DNA from: Planktothricoides raciborskii GIHE-MW2
GTDB taxonomy: Bacteria; Cyanobacteriota; Cyanobacteriia; Cyanobacteriales; Laspinemataceae
Assembly: GCF_040564635.1 (NCBI RefSeq)
Contig: NZ_CP159837.1
Coordinates: 1,925,001 to 1,989,000, forward strand
Length of the DNA stretch: 64,000 bases
Reading direction: 5' to 3'
The position numbers were made by a program, and so were the translations under genes. This document shows positions 37,803 through 48,305 of this stretch, in pieces. Every line of letters starts with the position of its first letter. Positions within the stretch are counted from its first letter, which is position 1. The notes below the pieces were generated by a model, which saw nothing but the letters and a program-made list of their open reading frames with translations, searched no databases and was not told the DNA's origin.

Positions 37803-38516
37803 ATGACTGTCCTACCTCAGACCTCAGTTGCTGAGATAAAAATTACCTGGCCGAAACTTCCAGAAGACTTTGTACTCCCTGACGACCCAGTGGAAAATTT
37901 AGAACATCCTTTATTAGCGAATGCCCTCCGTCAATCTTTGACTCCAGAGTTATGCCAAGACGCCCTAATTACCGCTAACTTTGCATTGTGTGCTGCTATT
38001 GATAATCGCCCTATTTGCAAAGCCCCCGATTGGATGTATGTTCGTCCCGTTGCCCCTTGGTCAAATCCTGAACCTCGTCGCAGCTATACTCCTCAGACTG
38101 AAGGACCAGTGCCATTAATCGTGATAGAATTCTTATCAGATACTTATGGGGAAGAATATTCCGTAGAATTTCAAAAGCGCATTGGCAAATGGTACTTTTA
38201 TGAACAAATTATTAAAGTACCCTTTTATGGGATATTTCACCCCCAAAGCGCCGATCTAGAATTGTACGCTTTAGAATCCAACGGATATCAAATTCAGATT
38301 CCTGGTGCTAATGGTTTATATTGGATTCCCGGACTAGAGTTATTTTTAGGAGTCTGGCAGGGAACCCGTGACAACCGTACAGGCAATTGGTTGCGCTGGT
38401 GGGATGCTGATGGTGAACTGCTTCTATGGCCCGAAGAACGGGCTGAAAAAGAGCGCCAGCGGGCGGAAAAACTAGCGCAACGGTTGCGTGAGTTGGGCGT
38501 AGATCCGGATAGTTGA
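37803..38516 (+). CDS. Uma2 family (DUF820) PD-(D/E)XK endonuclease-like protein
   Basis: The 237-aa protein belongs to the Uma2 family, abundant in filamentous cyanobacteria and carrying a PD-(D/E)XK nuclease fold. The core acidic residues appear in CKAPDWMYV and PLIVIEFLSD. The C-terminus is a charged coiled coil (ERAEKERQRAEKLAQRLREL), common in the family. A biological role is not established; links to mobile DNA are often suggested. It seems monocistronic. Confidence 0.9.
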   Translation: MTVLPQTSVAEIKITWPKLPEDFVLPDDPVENLEHPLLANALRQSLTPELCQDALITANFALCAAIDNRPICKAPDWMYVRPVAPWSNPEPRRSYTPQTEGPVPLIVIEFLSDTYGEEYSVEFQKRIGKWYFYEQIIKVPFYGIFHPQSADLELYALESNGYQIQIPGANGLYWIPGLELFLGVWQGTRDNRTGNWLRWWDADGELLLWPEERAEKERQRAEKLAQRLRELGVDPDS

Positions 38517-38548
38517 TATCATAGATTCGGAAAATTCACCGATAAAAT

Positions 38549-38580
38549 TTACCACAAAGACACAAAGGACACAAAGGGAG
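38549..38580 (-). repeat. Inverted copy of the dispersed tttgtgtctttgtggt repeat
   Basis: accacaaagacacaaaggacac is the reverse complement of the repeat that fills spacers at 6-12 kb. It lies between Uma2 and the convergent Tat-exported protein. Confidence 0.75.
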
Positions 38581-38627
38581 ATTTCCCTATGTGTCCGCTG
38601 TTGTTAAATATGGAAATTAATGGATGC

Positions 38628-41000
38628 TTAACCTGGGGAATATTGTTGACCCAGTTCTCGGAGTAATTTAGTCAAACTATCCTGCTCTGATTCATTGCTT
38701 AACATTTTGACTAAATCTGCCATCTTGAATAAGTCCTGCTTAAATTGCTCATCAGATAGCTGTGACACTAATTTTTCTGGGAAAAAACGGACTAAATCAG
38801 GATTATTAGACCATAGTTCCAGGACATTCTTTAATTGGGGAAATTTCTGAATTGACTGATTGTTAGTTAAAACAACTAGAGCATCTTTTAGCTTAGACAA
38901 TTGATCTTTTTTGATTTGATCGGAAACCAAATCGCCTAACTTCGGTTGAGCATCGGTAATCTTGACTAATTTTTGGATCTGGCGTAAATTACTTTTGTAA
39001 TTATCGTCAGATAAAATGTCAATTACCTGGCTCAACTGAGACAATTCTTCTTGTTGTTGTTTGTCAGCAAACAGAACACCTAATTGTTTTTCTGTCTTGA
39101 CAAATGTGGCTAAATCCTGGTAATTAATAGAGTTATTGTTCCAAATAATTCTGTCATCAGCAAACGCAATTCCTCCTTGATAAAACCCAGCACTGGTATC
39201 TATCAAAGCAATAACTTTTTCGTTATCGTTGACAGGCAACCATTTTTCTAAAGCCTTTGAGAGCTTATCCAAGGGAATATTAGGAGCAGAGAAAGCATTG
39301 GTAAAGCTGTATTTTCCCTGTACCTGATTTTGCAGAAATTGTTTGATATCACCGGGTATTTCTTCTTCCGTATAGGTGTAGGTTCGAGTTTCTACCTCGG
39401 AAAGCACTGATTGATCCCGTTTCTTGGCATTTTTGAGGAATGACCAAACTAAAAATGCTGTACCGGATGCAACCGCTGCCGCACCGCCAGTAATTGCAGT
39501 AATTCCACCAAGAGCGGCGATCGTCGCAGTCGTTGCCGCCGCACCGGATAAAGTTCCGGCTACGCCCAAAGCACTCGCCGCAGTCCAAGCGGCCAAAACA
39601 CTTGTAGCGCCAGTAATTGTTCCTGTTCCGATCGCAATTCCCAGGTTTTTTTGGTCTTCACCATCCATTTTTGAGACTAATGCGATCGACAGCATTCCGG
39701 CGGCTCCGATCAGGGCGGCTCCTCCGGTAGCTACAGCTAACCCACCGAGCATTCCCAAACCCCCGGCAGCCACAGAACCACCACCCAAAGCAGCTAACGT
39801 GGCATTGGTCGCCGCCCCTCCAGATAATGTGCTAATTAGAGTACCCGTACCGGCTGACGCTCCACCTGCACTGAGCAAATTTGTCGATACCGGGACGATC
39901 GCTCCTCCGATCTTTCCAGCGTTTTGCACTTGGTTTTTGACCTTTTCACTTTTCTGGACAAGCACCTGAACTTTTTGCTTCAAGTCTTCTTGATTATCTA
40001 AATTCTGCTCCTTGGCGATCGCATAAACCGCTTTAGCATTATCTGGAATATCCGCTTGAGCGATAAATGAGTTTAAGGCTTTTAAGGTTTCTGTATCTTC
40101 TACCGTCTTGCCGTCGCGTACCTGCTCATAAATTAACAGGTAATTGACTTTTTGTTCGTCGGTTAGTTTTGGACTTTGCGAAATCTCGTTGACTAAAATA
40201 AGATCGACGGTTAAAGCCCTTGATGTAGCACTGGCTAACTGATAAGTTCCCTTAATTTCTGATGGCAAGTTTGAATCAGCAACAATTGTATCTAAAGCCG
40301 TGAGAGCGTTAAAGTCAGGAACAGGTTCATCCGCACGCACATAAGCAAAAGTTGCTCGAATTAGTTTCTTCTCTTCTGGACTCAGTGTAAAGTTTTCTAA
40401 GGTAGAGTCAATGGTTTTCTGAATTCCCACTAAACGCGAATTGGTACTAGCAAGTTGATAGCGCTCTTGAATCTTGCTGTCCAGTTTAGAAGAAGCGATC
40501 GCATAATCCAACAAATATAAAGCGCTCAGATCGCTAACATACTCACCATCCTCAATTTGCTCATAGACTGATTTACATTTTTCTTGGCTTGATTCTGGGC
40601 GAATAAATTGAATATTTTTCTCAATTTCCTGATAAATTTTATCGTCTATTTTTGTTTTTTTGTCATACAATGTATGCAACAGAAGCGTAATATCTTTACC
40701 CTCTGAACCACGCCCCTTGATAGCCATCTCTTGGCCATCTTTGATTTTGGCGGGAATTTTCACCGATAAGTCATCTCCCGATCTCAGAGTCACGCTCTGC
40801 TGTCCTCCGCTTCGGGCTATTATATACGGAACAAAAATATGATAAGTTTCTGATGAACTGTTGCTGTTGCCTAATCCTTTGCTATCCGCTTGAGCACTCA
40901 GGGGATTAATTAGGTCTTTTGTCAGCAAACCCAAAGTTCCTAAAGCGATATAGCTGAGAAAATCACGACGATTTAGAGGAGAACTATTTTGTTTCAGCAT
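38628..41000 (-). CDS. Tat-exported hypothetical protein with Ala/Gly-rich membrane segments
   Basis: The 790-aa protein starts with a twin-arginine signal (NRRDFLSYIALGTLGLL, residues 10-26) and a likely cleavage after LSAQA. A short domain at about 50-110 (VKIPAKIKDGQEMAIKGRGS) resembles the client-binding C-terminal domain of DnaJ. A helical region to about 360 is followed by a long Ala/Gly-rich hydrophobic stretch (about 370-520) that could insert in the membrane. The remainder is helical. I do not recognise the full family. The gene is monocistronic. A periplasmic or lumenal location is inferred from the Tat signal. Confidence 0.75.
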   Translation of the reverse strand: MLKQNSSPLNRRDFLSYIALGTLGLLTKDLINPLSAQADSKGLGNSNSSSETYHIFVPYIIARSGGQQSVTLRSGDDLSVKIPAKIKDGQEMAIKGRGSEGKDITLLLHTLYDKKTKIDDKIYQEIEKNIQFIRPESSQEKCKSVYEQIEDGEYVSDLSALYLLDYAIASSKLDSKIQERYQLASTNSRLVGIQKTIDSTLENFTLSPEEKKLIRATFAYVRADEPVPDFNALTALDTIVADSNLPSEIKGTYQLASATSRALTVDLILVNEISQSPKLTDEQKVNYLLIYEQVRDGKTVEDTETLKALNSFIAQADIPDNAKAVYAIAKEQNLDNQEDLKQKVQVLVQKSEKVKNQVQNAGKIGGAIVPVSTNLLSAGGASAGTGTLISTLSGGAATNATLAALGGGSVAAGGLGMLGGLAVATGGAALIGAAGMLSIALVSKMDGEDQKNLGIAIGTGTITGATSVLAAWTAASALGVAGTLSGAAATTATIAALGGITAITGGAAAVASGTAFLVWSFLKNAKKRDQSVLSEVETRTYTYTEEEIPGDIKQFLQNQVQGKYSFTNAFSAPNIPLDKLSKALEKWLPVNDNEKVIALIDTSAGFYQGGIAFADDRIIWNNNSINYQDLATFVKTEKQLGVLFADKQQQEELSQLSQVIDILSDDNYKSNLRQIQKLVKITDAQPKLGDLVSDQIKKDQLSKLKDALVVLTNNQSIQKFPQLKNVLELWSNNPDLVRFFPEKLVSQLSDEQFKQDLFKMADLVKMLSNESEQDSLTKLLRELGQQYSPG

Positions 41001-41756
41001 AACTAATATCTGAAGAAGTATGACGGTTAATTCTAGTTAAGCATCTGGATTTATAACATTGTTTCCCTGAACCGTGACCAAGCAGGAATCAAACCTAAAT
41101 TTTTTAGCTAGATTTCAACGATTGGATCGAGGCTATTCTTACCGCTGACTGGCAAACAGACCATAGAAACCGGGCTTTTAGCAAGTCTTACCGGATGAAA
41201 GCCTATATTTTGCGTTGATTTACTCGATTTTTCAGTTAGTTCCCGGATCCAAATGACTAAACCCATCCATAGCTATGTTCTCATAAAAAGTGACATAAAT
41301 TTTAACAACCTATTAAGTTAGCAAATTCTATGGATAAATTCTACAATAGGACTTACAGCGTTTTTCAGACTAATAAACCACGGTAGGGCGAATGGCCATT
41401 CGCCCTTGTACGGGCGAGCAAGCGAATCGCCCCTACGGAATGCTTCGCCCCTACAGGTGTTTGTGGTTTATTCAATAGAAAATTGCTGTAGGCAACGACT
41501 CTATATATGGGGTATTGGTGTGTCACCGTCTGGGAACAACACCCTACAGATAGCTATGGGCAAATTCTCTCAGGAAAAATCGTGGTTCTAGGAACGCAAG
41601 CATTGCGGGCGCAAGCATTGCGGGTGCAAGCCGAAGCGCCCCTACGGATGCAAAACAACCTTATGGCGCTATGAATATGTTAATGAGGAAGGCTTTGCCA
41701 TGACCGGAAAGAAAATTTTTACTAATGATGATGAGATGTTTGCTTGTCAACTACCC
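41001..41756. other. 756-bp spacer with gcgaatcgcccct-type repeats
   Basis: Short interspersed repeats of the gggcgaatcgcccctacgg and gcaagcattgcggg types occupy about 41380-41460 and 41590-41650. Related sequence lies at 56115-56180 and 56560-56625. No ORF is convincing, though 41655-41755 is low in stops in one frame. Confidence 0.55.
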
Positions 41757-42929
41757 CTAATTTTTCTTTAAACGAAATAGCAAAAATTGCGTCATTTGAT
41801 CGGCATTAAAATTATCATCGCTGACCAAAATTAAACTTTGACTGCCATCGGGCAAACGCGGCCCCAGAGTCATCGCCTCTAAGTTATCTAAAGTAATTCC
41901 TAAATCCTCCAGATTTAACAGCAAGCTTTTCTGGATGGGTTGGACTTTATTTTCTAAGCCAATAAAACTGGGAATACTACTGGTATCTGTTGCCCCACCC
42001 AGATTTATTTGAAAAATTTGCGCGTTGTACCCTAAAAATCCAAAAGATCGCTCCAAACTCAATAAATGACCCCCCGGATCTAAAGCTAATAATTCCGATA
42101 AGCTATGAATTAAACTCCAACGGGGGTCTTGGCTCATGGGGTAAGCGTATTCGCCAATTAATAACGGTGGCCCATCACTAATTAAGTAATGCAATAGACG
42201 GTTAATCACTGGTTGTTCGGGATTAGTGGCGTCTTGGTCTTGTTGTAGGGGTGATTCCGTGGCGGTAAAGATGCGGAACGGATCCACGGTGGCATCCCCA
42301 AACCCTCTGGGATTGATGGTCAAAGATTCAAACCCAAGATTATCTTGAACTCCGAGGGTTTGTTCTGAACCTTTCGCATCTGGGATATAACTTTGGGGAA
42401 TGGGCAAGGCAGAGACAAACTGCCCAGTTTCCCGGTTGAACTCATGGATAAATGGGGGAATGCCCCGATCGCTCACTCCTTCGCTGGAAATAAATAGACT
42501 ATTGGGCGCAGCAAAGGCAATCCCTTCTGGGTTAATTTCTCCCCTGGGATAGGGTTCCCCGTCTTCTTTAGTGAGAAATGTCACCGCTTCCACTTCCAGA
42601 TTTTCGATCCGGGGGGCGGTAGGGATCTCTGAGTTTAGATTCAACTTTAAAGTGTAAAAACGGGCTGGGGCATAGTCTCCGCGATCGTCAGAAATAGCGT
42701 AGAAGCGATCGCGCTGCCGGTCGTAGGTAATTCCCGACAAACCCCCCACGGGAGTTTTGGCAAATGATTGTTTCGGGAGTTGGTAGGCGTCGAGAAATTC
42801 TAAAGACCAATCCAAAAACATTCTTTCTTGGGCAGAAACTTGCGGAATACTACAGCCGACAAGGAATATTAAGCAGGTCAGTATGCCTGTGAATACCCCA
42901 GAAATTAGTTGACGATTTTCTCGCTTCAC
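41757..42929 (-). CDS. Phytase-like (esterase-like activity) lipoprotein
   Basis: The 390-aa protein has a lipoprotein signal with lipobox LVGC near residue 26, so it should be anchored on the periplasmic side of a membrane. The mature part begins LDWSLEFLDAY and contains GGLSGITYDRQRDRFYAISDD, GEINPEGIAF and GFESLTINP. These are signatures of the phytase-like beta-propeller family PF13449. Cyanobacterial members are mostly annotated from sequence; phosphatase or esterase activity is unproven here. It is divergent from the TPR gene. Confidence 0.88.
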   Translation of the reverse strand: MKRENRQLISGVFTGILTCLIFLVGCSIPQVSAQERMFLDWSLEFLDAYQLPKQSFAKTPVGGLSGITYDRQRDRFYAISDDRGDYAPARFYTLKLNLNSEIPTAPRIENLEVEAVTFLTKEDGEPYPRGEINPEGIAFAAPNSLFISSEGVSDRGIPPFIHEFNRETGQFVSALPIPQSYIPDAKGSEQTLGVQDNLGFESLTINPRGFGDATVDPFRIFTATESPLQQDQDATNPEQPVINRLLHYLISDGPPLLIGEYAYPMSQDPRWSLIHSLSELLALDPGGHLLSLERSFGFLGYNAQIFQINLGGATDTSSIPSFIGLENKVQPIQKSLLLNLEDLGITLDNLEAMTLGPRLPDGSQSLILVSDDNFNADQMTQFLLFRLKKN

Positions 42930-43081
42930 CGAAATCCTCCCAAAATTGTTGCATGCATCAGAATCTATGTCAGACTGACGCGAAATCGCGAAATACTTAG
43001 ATATTGTATATTGTGGATTGCTAGGTAATGACCACGTAGCTTTTATGTTACCTTTTAAATACCACTAGCGCCAAAATTCAC

Positions 43082-43146
43082 CCAAAACTAAGCCAAAACT
43101 AAGCCAAAACTAAGCCAATATTCAGCCAATATTCAGCCAAAACTAA
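43082..43146. repeat. Tandem 11-bp repeats upstream of the TPR gene
   Basis: About six units of the form agccaaaacta or agccaatattc run in tandem, ending 29 nt before the ATG of the next gene. Confidence 0.8.
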
Positions 43147-43175
43147 ATTTTGTACATAAGGATTAATCGCCCTGG

Positions 43176-44435
43176 ATGAACCATAAAACGCTGCGATTCC
43201 GCGCAGCGGATCCCTTACGGGAATCGCTGACGGCTTTAAGTTTGAGTTTAACTTTAACTCAAACGATCTTGCTGTTTGGATTGCTCACACCGTTGATGGC
43301 AGTCGCTCGTCAACCGTCCCAATTAATTGAGAGTAATCCCCTCTTATCCACAGAACCGGATCCACTATTGCCCAATCCGCCGAAAAATGGAGAACTGGTA
43401 TCCCCGGAAAGAGAAATTTTAGCTCAGGCTTTGGATCAATTAAATCTGGAAGCAACCGCTCAGTTAGCAGCGGGAAATACTCCCGTAGCTTTTGCGATTT
43501 GGAATCGAGAATTAAGATTGCGACGCTATTTAGGTCCGATGGATGAGTTAGCAGCTTTGAGTCGGGTAGGTGCGATCGCTTGGCAACAAGAGGACAGTAC
43601 CCAGTTACGCATCATTACACGACGATTAGAAAACCTGGAGGTGGATCATTGTCCACCAGCCAAAAATTCCTGTGGACTGGAATTTTTAACCGCCTTGGTT
43701 CAGGGTTATGAATCAGTAAAAGCGCGAGATTTGGCCATTAAAGTTTATCAAACTATGTTGGCGGATGCCCAAAATCGGCAGGATATTGAGACTACTAAAA
43801 ATTTATGGAGTGCGATCGCCCGTCTTGCTTTGGAAAAGCTGGATTATGTAGCCGGAGCAATGGCTTATGAGCAGTTATTAGCGATCGCGGAAACTGAGGG
43901 AAATCAGCCCCAAATAATTAACTATGTAGAGCAACTGAGTTATATATACTCCCAAGCCAAACAATACCCACAGGCGATCGCCATGCGGCAGCGGTTAGTA
44001 CAGTTTTATCTCAATGTTCAAGACTTAAGATTAATCCCCGAATTAAAACTCGTGATCGGGCAGGACTATCAAATCTTAAATCAGCTAAACTTAGCCATCA
44101 ACAATTATCAAGAAAGCTATACTTTAGCCTGGACATTGCAACAGTTTGCCGTCGCCAGAGAAGCCTTAATTAAAATTGCCAATATTTATCAACAAGCTGC
44201 GGAATTAGAAAAAGCAATCCAAGTCTATGAAGCCTTAGTAATTGTCGATCAACGCGCCACTAATTTTTATGGGTTAATGACGACCTATTGGCAACTGGGT
44301 AAACTCTATAGAATGCGGGAAAATTACCCCCAGGCGATCGCGGCTTTTCAAAAAGGCTTACAAATTTCTCAGCAATTTCAGTTCACCGATCTTCAATCGG
44401 ACTTTCAACAAAATCTAGAAGAACTGCAACGGTAA
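43176..44435 (+). CDS. Exported TPR-repeat protein
   Basis: The 419-aa protein has a hydrophobic N-terminal segment at about residues 22-45 (LSLTLTQTILLFGLLTPLMAVA), a signal peptide or anchor. Multiple TPR-like helical pairs follow from about 90 to the end (AMAYEQLLAIAETEG, YPQAIAMRQRLVQFY, YPQAIAAFQKGLQIS). It is probably a periplasmic or membrane-associated scaffold. Residues 6-18 are encoded by a HIP1-like palindromic insertion (about 43194-43230), so the N-terminus was modified by repeat insertion. Confidence 0.82.
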   Translation: MNHKTLRFRAADPLRESLTALSLSLTLTQTILLFGLLTPLMAVARQPSQLIESNPLLSTEPDPLLPNPPKNGELVSPEREILAQALDQLNLEATAQLAAGNTPVAFAIWNRELRLRRYLGPMDELAALSRVGAIAWQQEDSTQLRIITRRLENLEVDHCPPAKNSCGLEFLTALVQGYESVKARDLAIKVYQTMLADAQNRQDIETTKNLWSAIARLALEKLDYVAGAMAYEQLLAIAETEGNQPQIINYVEQLSYIYSQAKQYPQAIAMRQRLVQFYLNVQDLRLIPELKLVIGQDYQILNQLNLAINNYQESYTLAWTLQQFAVAREALIKIANIYQQAAELEKAIQVYEALVIVDQRATNFYGLMTTYWQLGKLYRMRENYPQAIAAFQKGLQISQQFQFTDLQSDFQQNLEELQR

Positions 44436-44640
44436 TGTTATTGGTTGATGGTTGTTGGTTGGTTGTTGTTGGTTGATGGTTGTTGGTTGTTTGTTGGCAA
44501 ACCGCGAACAACAATCAACAAAAGAATCCCTACCCAAGAACCAAGAACAAAAGAATCCCTACCCAAGAACAAAAGAATCCCTACCCAACAAACAACAACC
44601 ATCAACCAACAACAATCAACAATCAACAATCAACAAATCC
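44436..44640. repeat. Simple repeats and three aaaagaatccctaccc units forming an inverted structure
   Basis: A ggttgttggttg-type tract (44443-44500) is mirrored by caaacaacaaccatcaacc sequence (44587-44635). Between them lie three direct copies of aaaagaatccctacccaa (about 44519-44590). The whole spacer lies between two convergent genes and has no coding content. Confidence 0.8.
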
Positions 44641-46878
44641 TTATTTTTCCATTTGATCAATTTCCATCAGCTTAGACTTAGAAATGCTTGAGTAAAATTT
44701 GTACTGATTTTTACCGAGTTCTTTTGCTGCATACATTGCTTGATCCGCCGCCTTAACCAAATCATCGGGAAGCTGACTATCTTCCGGGTATAAACTAACC
44801 CCAATACTGGCTGTAACTTTAGCGGTATTGTTTCCATCAACTAAAATCGGTTCTGTCACCATCGCTAATATTTTTTCCGCCACGATCGCCACATTACTGG
44901 TCTGAGCAATTGCGGGTAAAATCACCGTAAATTCATCCCCCGCTAAACGAGCAACCGTATCAGTTCCCCGCAAGCAATTTTTCAATCTCTGAGCCACGGT
45001 TTTGAGCAGGACATCACCGGCATCATGGCCATAGCGATCGTTAATCAGTTTAAACCCATCTAAATCTAAAAACATCAACGCCACTGACTGCTGATTAAAT
45101 TCCGCCCATTCTAAACTTTGCATCAACCGTTCGTAAAAGAGTTTCCGATTAGGTAAGCCAGTTAGGGCATCGTGATAGGCAATATAACGCAGACGATTAT
45201 GGGATGTTTGTAATTCTTCATTAGAACGAGTTAATTCTGCCGCAGTTCGCCGCAGTTCTTCTTCCATTTGTTTTCTTTCAGTGATATCTCGCAGCACCCC
45301 GACTAAAAATAAATTTCCCGCCGCATCTTTATGCAGCGATCGCTTCGTAGCCATGAAATAAGTATTGCCTAGAGAATCGGTAAATGTCTCTTCATGTTCG
45401 CTGGATTTCCCACTCAGAAAAACCAACTCAGCTTGTTCCCAAAAAATATCCGCTTCTTTTTCTGGGAAAAACTTTTCCTGCGACCCATTAATTAAAGTAT
45501 CAATCGAATGGCCAAGTAAATTGGCAAATGCTTGATTAAGCACAATCCATTTATGATTTCTATCTTTAACAAAAATCGGATCAGCCACCGTGTTAATAAT
45601 CCCTTGTAAAAAATCTTTAGAACGTTTCAGTTCTTCCTCCAGGTGAGCCAAATATCCGGTAATTACAATTGCTGAACCGGCTAAAGTTAGACTGGCAGGA
45701 ATCAAAGGCAACCACCAATTTACCAGAAACGCTAGATAGCAAATCAACAATAAACCGATTTCTAACAACAGAATCCCCGCCAAGTTGAGATAGGGCGATC
45801 GCCAGCGCCAACTCAGATAAGCGCCGATCGATGACCAAGCAAAAATCCAGATCCATTCCACTGGGTCTGGCCAGAATTTAAGCAATAAACTCTGGCCATC
45901 GATCGCCGCATTAAGCAACTGACTCAGAAAATTTGCATGGAGTTCAACTCCAGCCATTTTATCCGGTTTTTTAAAAATATTTGCACTATAAGGTGTTGAG
46001 AAAAAATCTTTCAAACTTTTAGCCGTATTCCCAATCAGAACAATACGACCTTTAATTTCCTCTGGTGGAACTTTATCTTCTAAAACATCGCTAAAAGACC
46101 AAGTAGGAAAACCCCCCTCAATTCGGTAAAAATTCACCAACAGTTGATATCCGCCATTATCCGCTCTAACATAAGCGCCATCGTTAGGTTTAAAAGGACG
46201 CAACACGGTTTTTCCTAACTGTAGCTCCCACGGATTGTTAGCGGATTGTATCAGTTCAATGCCTTCCTGTTCGAGATATTTAAAAGCTAACTGAAAAGCA
46301 AAACTTCTATGGGCTTTGTTATCGGAAGTCCACCAATAAATTAAGTTTTTCCGCAAGATACCATCCGAATCAGTCTGAGTATTATTAAAACCGATTTGTT
46401 CGAGGGGAAGACCAGGGGGCGGTGAAACTTCAAAGTTATACTCATCTTGAGCCGCAACTTGTCGAATCCCGATAATATTGGGCATACGGGCAAATACTTC
46501 TTGTAATTCAGCATTACCCGGTTCTACCGGCAGATCCCGAAAAATATCCAGACCAATTAATCTAGCACCTTGGGCATTTAATTTCTTTAGTAATGCTGCC
46601 ATAATTTCATCGGGAATTGGATACTTACCAATCTTGCGTAAATCTTCCTCATCAACTCCAATAATCACAACCCGATTCTCTTGGGACTCTGCGGGTTTCC
46701 AGCGAAACAACTGATCCAGGGCGGCTAATTCCCACCCTTGCAATATACCCGTTAATCTGATCAGGACAATACAAGTAGCCACCCCAAATGAAGTTAGCAG
46801 AACTCGACTCTGTGGCTTAATGAACTGCTTCAGAGTTGACCAGATATGTTTTGGAGATTTCTTTTCCTTGACGATCAT
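44641..46878 (-). CDS. CHASE2-PAS-GGDEF diguanylate cyclase
   Basis: The ~745-aa membrane sensor has one N-terminal helix, an extracytoplasmic CHASE2 domain at about residues 50-320 (VVIIGVDEEDLRKIGKYP, RIVLIGNTAKSL) and three helices at about 325-400. A PAS domain (PIFVKDRNHKWIVLNQAF) and a GGDEF domain complete it. The catalytic motif is AGDEF in RLAGDEFTVILP, an active-type variant. An RxxD inhibitory site (RGTD) lies five residues upstream. It should make c-di-GMP under product feedback. The frame opens at a TTG (46911), but the ATG at 46878 (MIVKEKKSPKHIW) is preferred. Confidence 0.92.
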   Translation of the reverse strand: MIVKEKKSPKHIWSTLKQFIKPQSRVLLTSFGVATCIVLIRLTGILQGWELAALDQLFRWKPAESQENRVVIIGVDEEDLRKIGKYPIPDEIMAALLKKLNAQGARLIGLDIFRDLPVEPGNAELQEVFARMPNIIGIRQVAAQDEYNFEVSPPPGLPLEQIGFNNTQTDSDGILRKNLIYWWTSDNKAHRSFAFQLAFKYLEQEGIELIQSANNPWELQLGKTVLRPFKPNDGAYVRADNGGYQLLVNFYRIEGGFPTWSFSDVLEDKVPPEEIKGRIVLIGNTAKSLKDFFSTPYSANIFKKPDKMAGVELHANFLSQLLNAAIDGQSLLLKFWPDPVEWIWIFAWSSIGAYLSWRWRSPYLNLAGILLLEIGLLLICYLAFLVNWWLPLIPASLTLAGSAIVITGYLAHLEEELKRSKDFLQGIINTVADPIFVKDRNHKWIVLNQAFANLLGHSIDTLINGSQEKFFPEKEADIFWEQAELVFLSGKSSEHEETFTDSLGNTYFMATKRSLHKDAAGNLFLVGVLRDITERKQMEEELRRTAAELTRSNEELQTSHNRLRYIAYHDALTGLPNRKLFYERLMQSLEWAEFNQQSVALMFLDLDGFKLINDRYGHDAGDVLLKTVAQRLKNCLRGTDTVARLAGDEFTVILPAIAQTSNVAIVAEKILAMVTEPILVDGNNTAKVTASIGVSLYPEDSQLPDDLVKAADQAMYAAKELGKNQYKFYSSISKSKLMEIDQMEK

Positions 46879-47084
46879 TGAAAACCCAATTAATAATTCG
46901 GCATTGAGCAATTTGTTTTATAGGCGGCATTCGATTCAGGCAAGCCCAAGAATGCTTTTTCTGGTGAATAGTTGTGAAATCAGCTCAAGAAATCCGCTCA
47001 AAATCGATTGAGAGGAACCCCAATGATTCAGAGCGAACAACATAGATGCCCTGAGTCATTAAAACCAGCCAGTTGGTTGTTGGT

Positions 47085-48041
47085 CTACTGATAAGGAAAA
47101 GGATGGATAAATCCGCGATCGCCCTGATAATTAGATAAATCCGCTAGAGTTTCTAAACGTTGCACCCCTGCATATACTTGACCATTAATCTGCCAGCTAG
47201 GATATCCTGCAAGTCCAGCCGCTTTGCACATTTGCGGACGAGCATTTTTGCCCTTGGGATCGCATTCCACATAATCGATTAGGGCAAAAGCTTGCTGACC
47301 AAAAAGTTCTTTTTGTTCATGACAATGGGGACACCAATAAGCCCCATAATTTTTGGCTCCAATTGCAGTCAAATGCCGAGCTAAATCCATTTCTGCTTTT
47401 CCCGATTTATTAGTAATTGGCAGCCCAATTTCCCCTGGGATATTCACCGCTTCACTGGATGAAGCGGTTGAAGAATCTGCCGTTGGCGTTACATTGGCGT
47501 AAATTCCGGTGACTCCAACCAGTGTCACCATGCCAATGACGCAGCCGGTCATAAATAGTTGCCCTGGATCCAGCCAATTCCGACCAATGATGGTCAAGGT
47601 AAACAGGGTCACGGAAAAGATAGCTGAAGCGATACAGTATGGACATAATGCCTGAATTTTAAACAGCATCACATACATGAGATAGCTGCTAAATACCAGC
47701 ATGGCGACACCGAGACTAAACATCAGCAACCAAGTGGTTTCTTGGACTTTAGACTGAAAAGATTTATCGGTTTTTTGCCGCAACAACCAGGGCAAGAAAG
47801 CTAAGAATGCCATCGCGATATAGGCTAATAACCCATAGAGGGTTAAAGGCAGACCAAAGACTGTGGCATAGTCACTTTGCAAAACTTCTTTACACCCACT
47901 GGTGGGACAAACATCCGCAGCAGTTCCCGATAACTCAGCCGCTGTTAGCCATGCGGTTTCTAGGCAACCCACTAAGGCGATCGCCCCAATTAAATGACGC
48001 GACCATTGATGAATCCAAGGAATAGATTTTCGACTTGTCAT
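47085..48041 (-). CDS. VKOR-thioredoxin fusion, thiol oxidase
   Basis: The 318-aa integral membrane protein has four or five helices forming a vitamin K epoxide reductase domain with CPTSGCKEVLQSDYA and the active-site CPYC motif. A thioredoxin-like domain with WCPHC follows at about residues 235-318. It replaces DsbB/DsbA in cyanobacteria, oxidising lumenal or periplasmic proteins and passing electrons to quinone. All key Cys pairs are present and the length matches the Synechococcus homologue. It seems monocistronic. Confidence 0.95.
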   Translation of the reverse strand: MTSRKSIPWIHQWSRHLIGAIALVGCLETAWLTAAELSGTAADVCPTSGCKEVLQSDYATVFGLPLTLYGLLAYIAMAFLAFLPWLLRQKTDKSFQSKVQETTWLLMFSLGVAMLVFSSYLMYVMLFKIQALCPYCIASAIFSVTLFTLTIIGRNWLDPGQLFMTGCVIGMVTLVGVTGIYANVTPTADSSTASSSEAVNIPGEIGLPITNKSGKAEMDLARHLTAIGAKNYGAYWCPHCHEQKELFGQQAFALIDYVECDPKGKNARPQMCKAAGLAGYPSWQINGQVYAGVQRLETLADLSNYQGDRGFIHPFPYQ

Positions 48042-48305
48042 TCTCCCCCCAAATTAAATAATCGATACTGGGCGTGACATCTTTCTCGATTCTGACATAT
48101 CTCACATATAGAAGTAGAGAGCGCGGTGAATGGTTCCAGATTTGAGATGAACAGACTGCACATCTAAATCGGACATTTTACCGGCTCTCTAGGATTTCTT
48201 TTGCTCTGTGGTTGCGGGAAATGCTGCTGGAAATGGTTCAAATTTTATTTCCAGGGGCAGCAGGGGGCTATGAACGGCTATCTAACTTAATTTGCCCTGC
48301 TTAAA
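48042..48305. other. Spacer upstream of VKOR, nothing recognised
   Basis: The spacer lies between the VKOR start and the btpA stop, both on the minus strand. No ORF, clear terminator or repeat family was found. Confidence 0.4.

Noticed and set aside
39424-39969. 181-aa plus-strand ORF rich in Ala/Pro
   Set aside because: It is the antisense of the Ala/Gly-rich segment of the Tat-exported protein; composition is fully explained by that gene.
41406-41591. 61-aa plus-strand ORF
   Set aside because: Starts inside gcgaatcgcccct-type repeats and shows no family signature.
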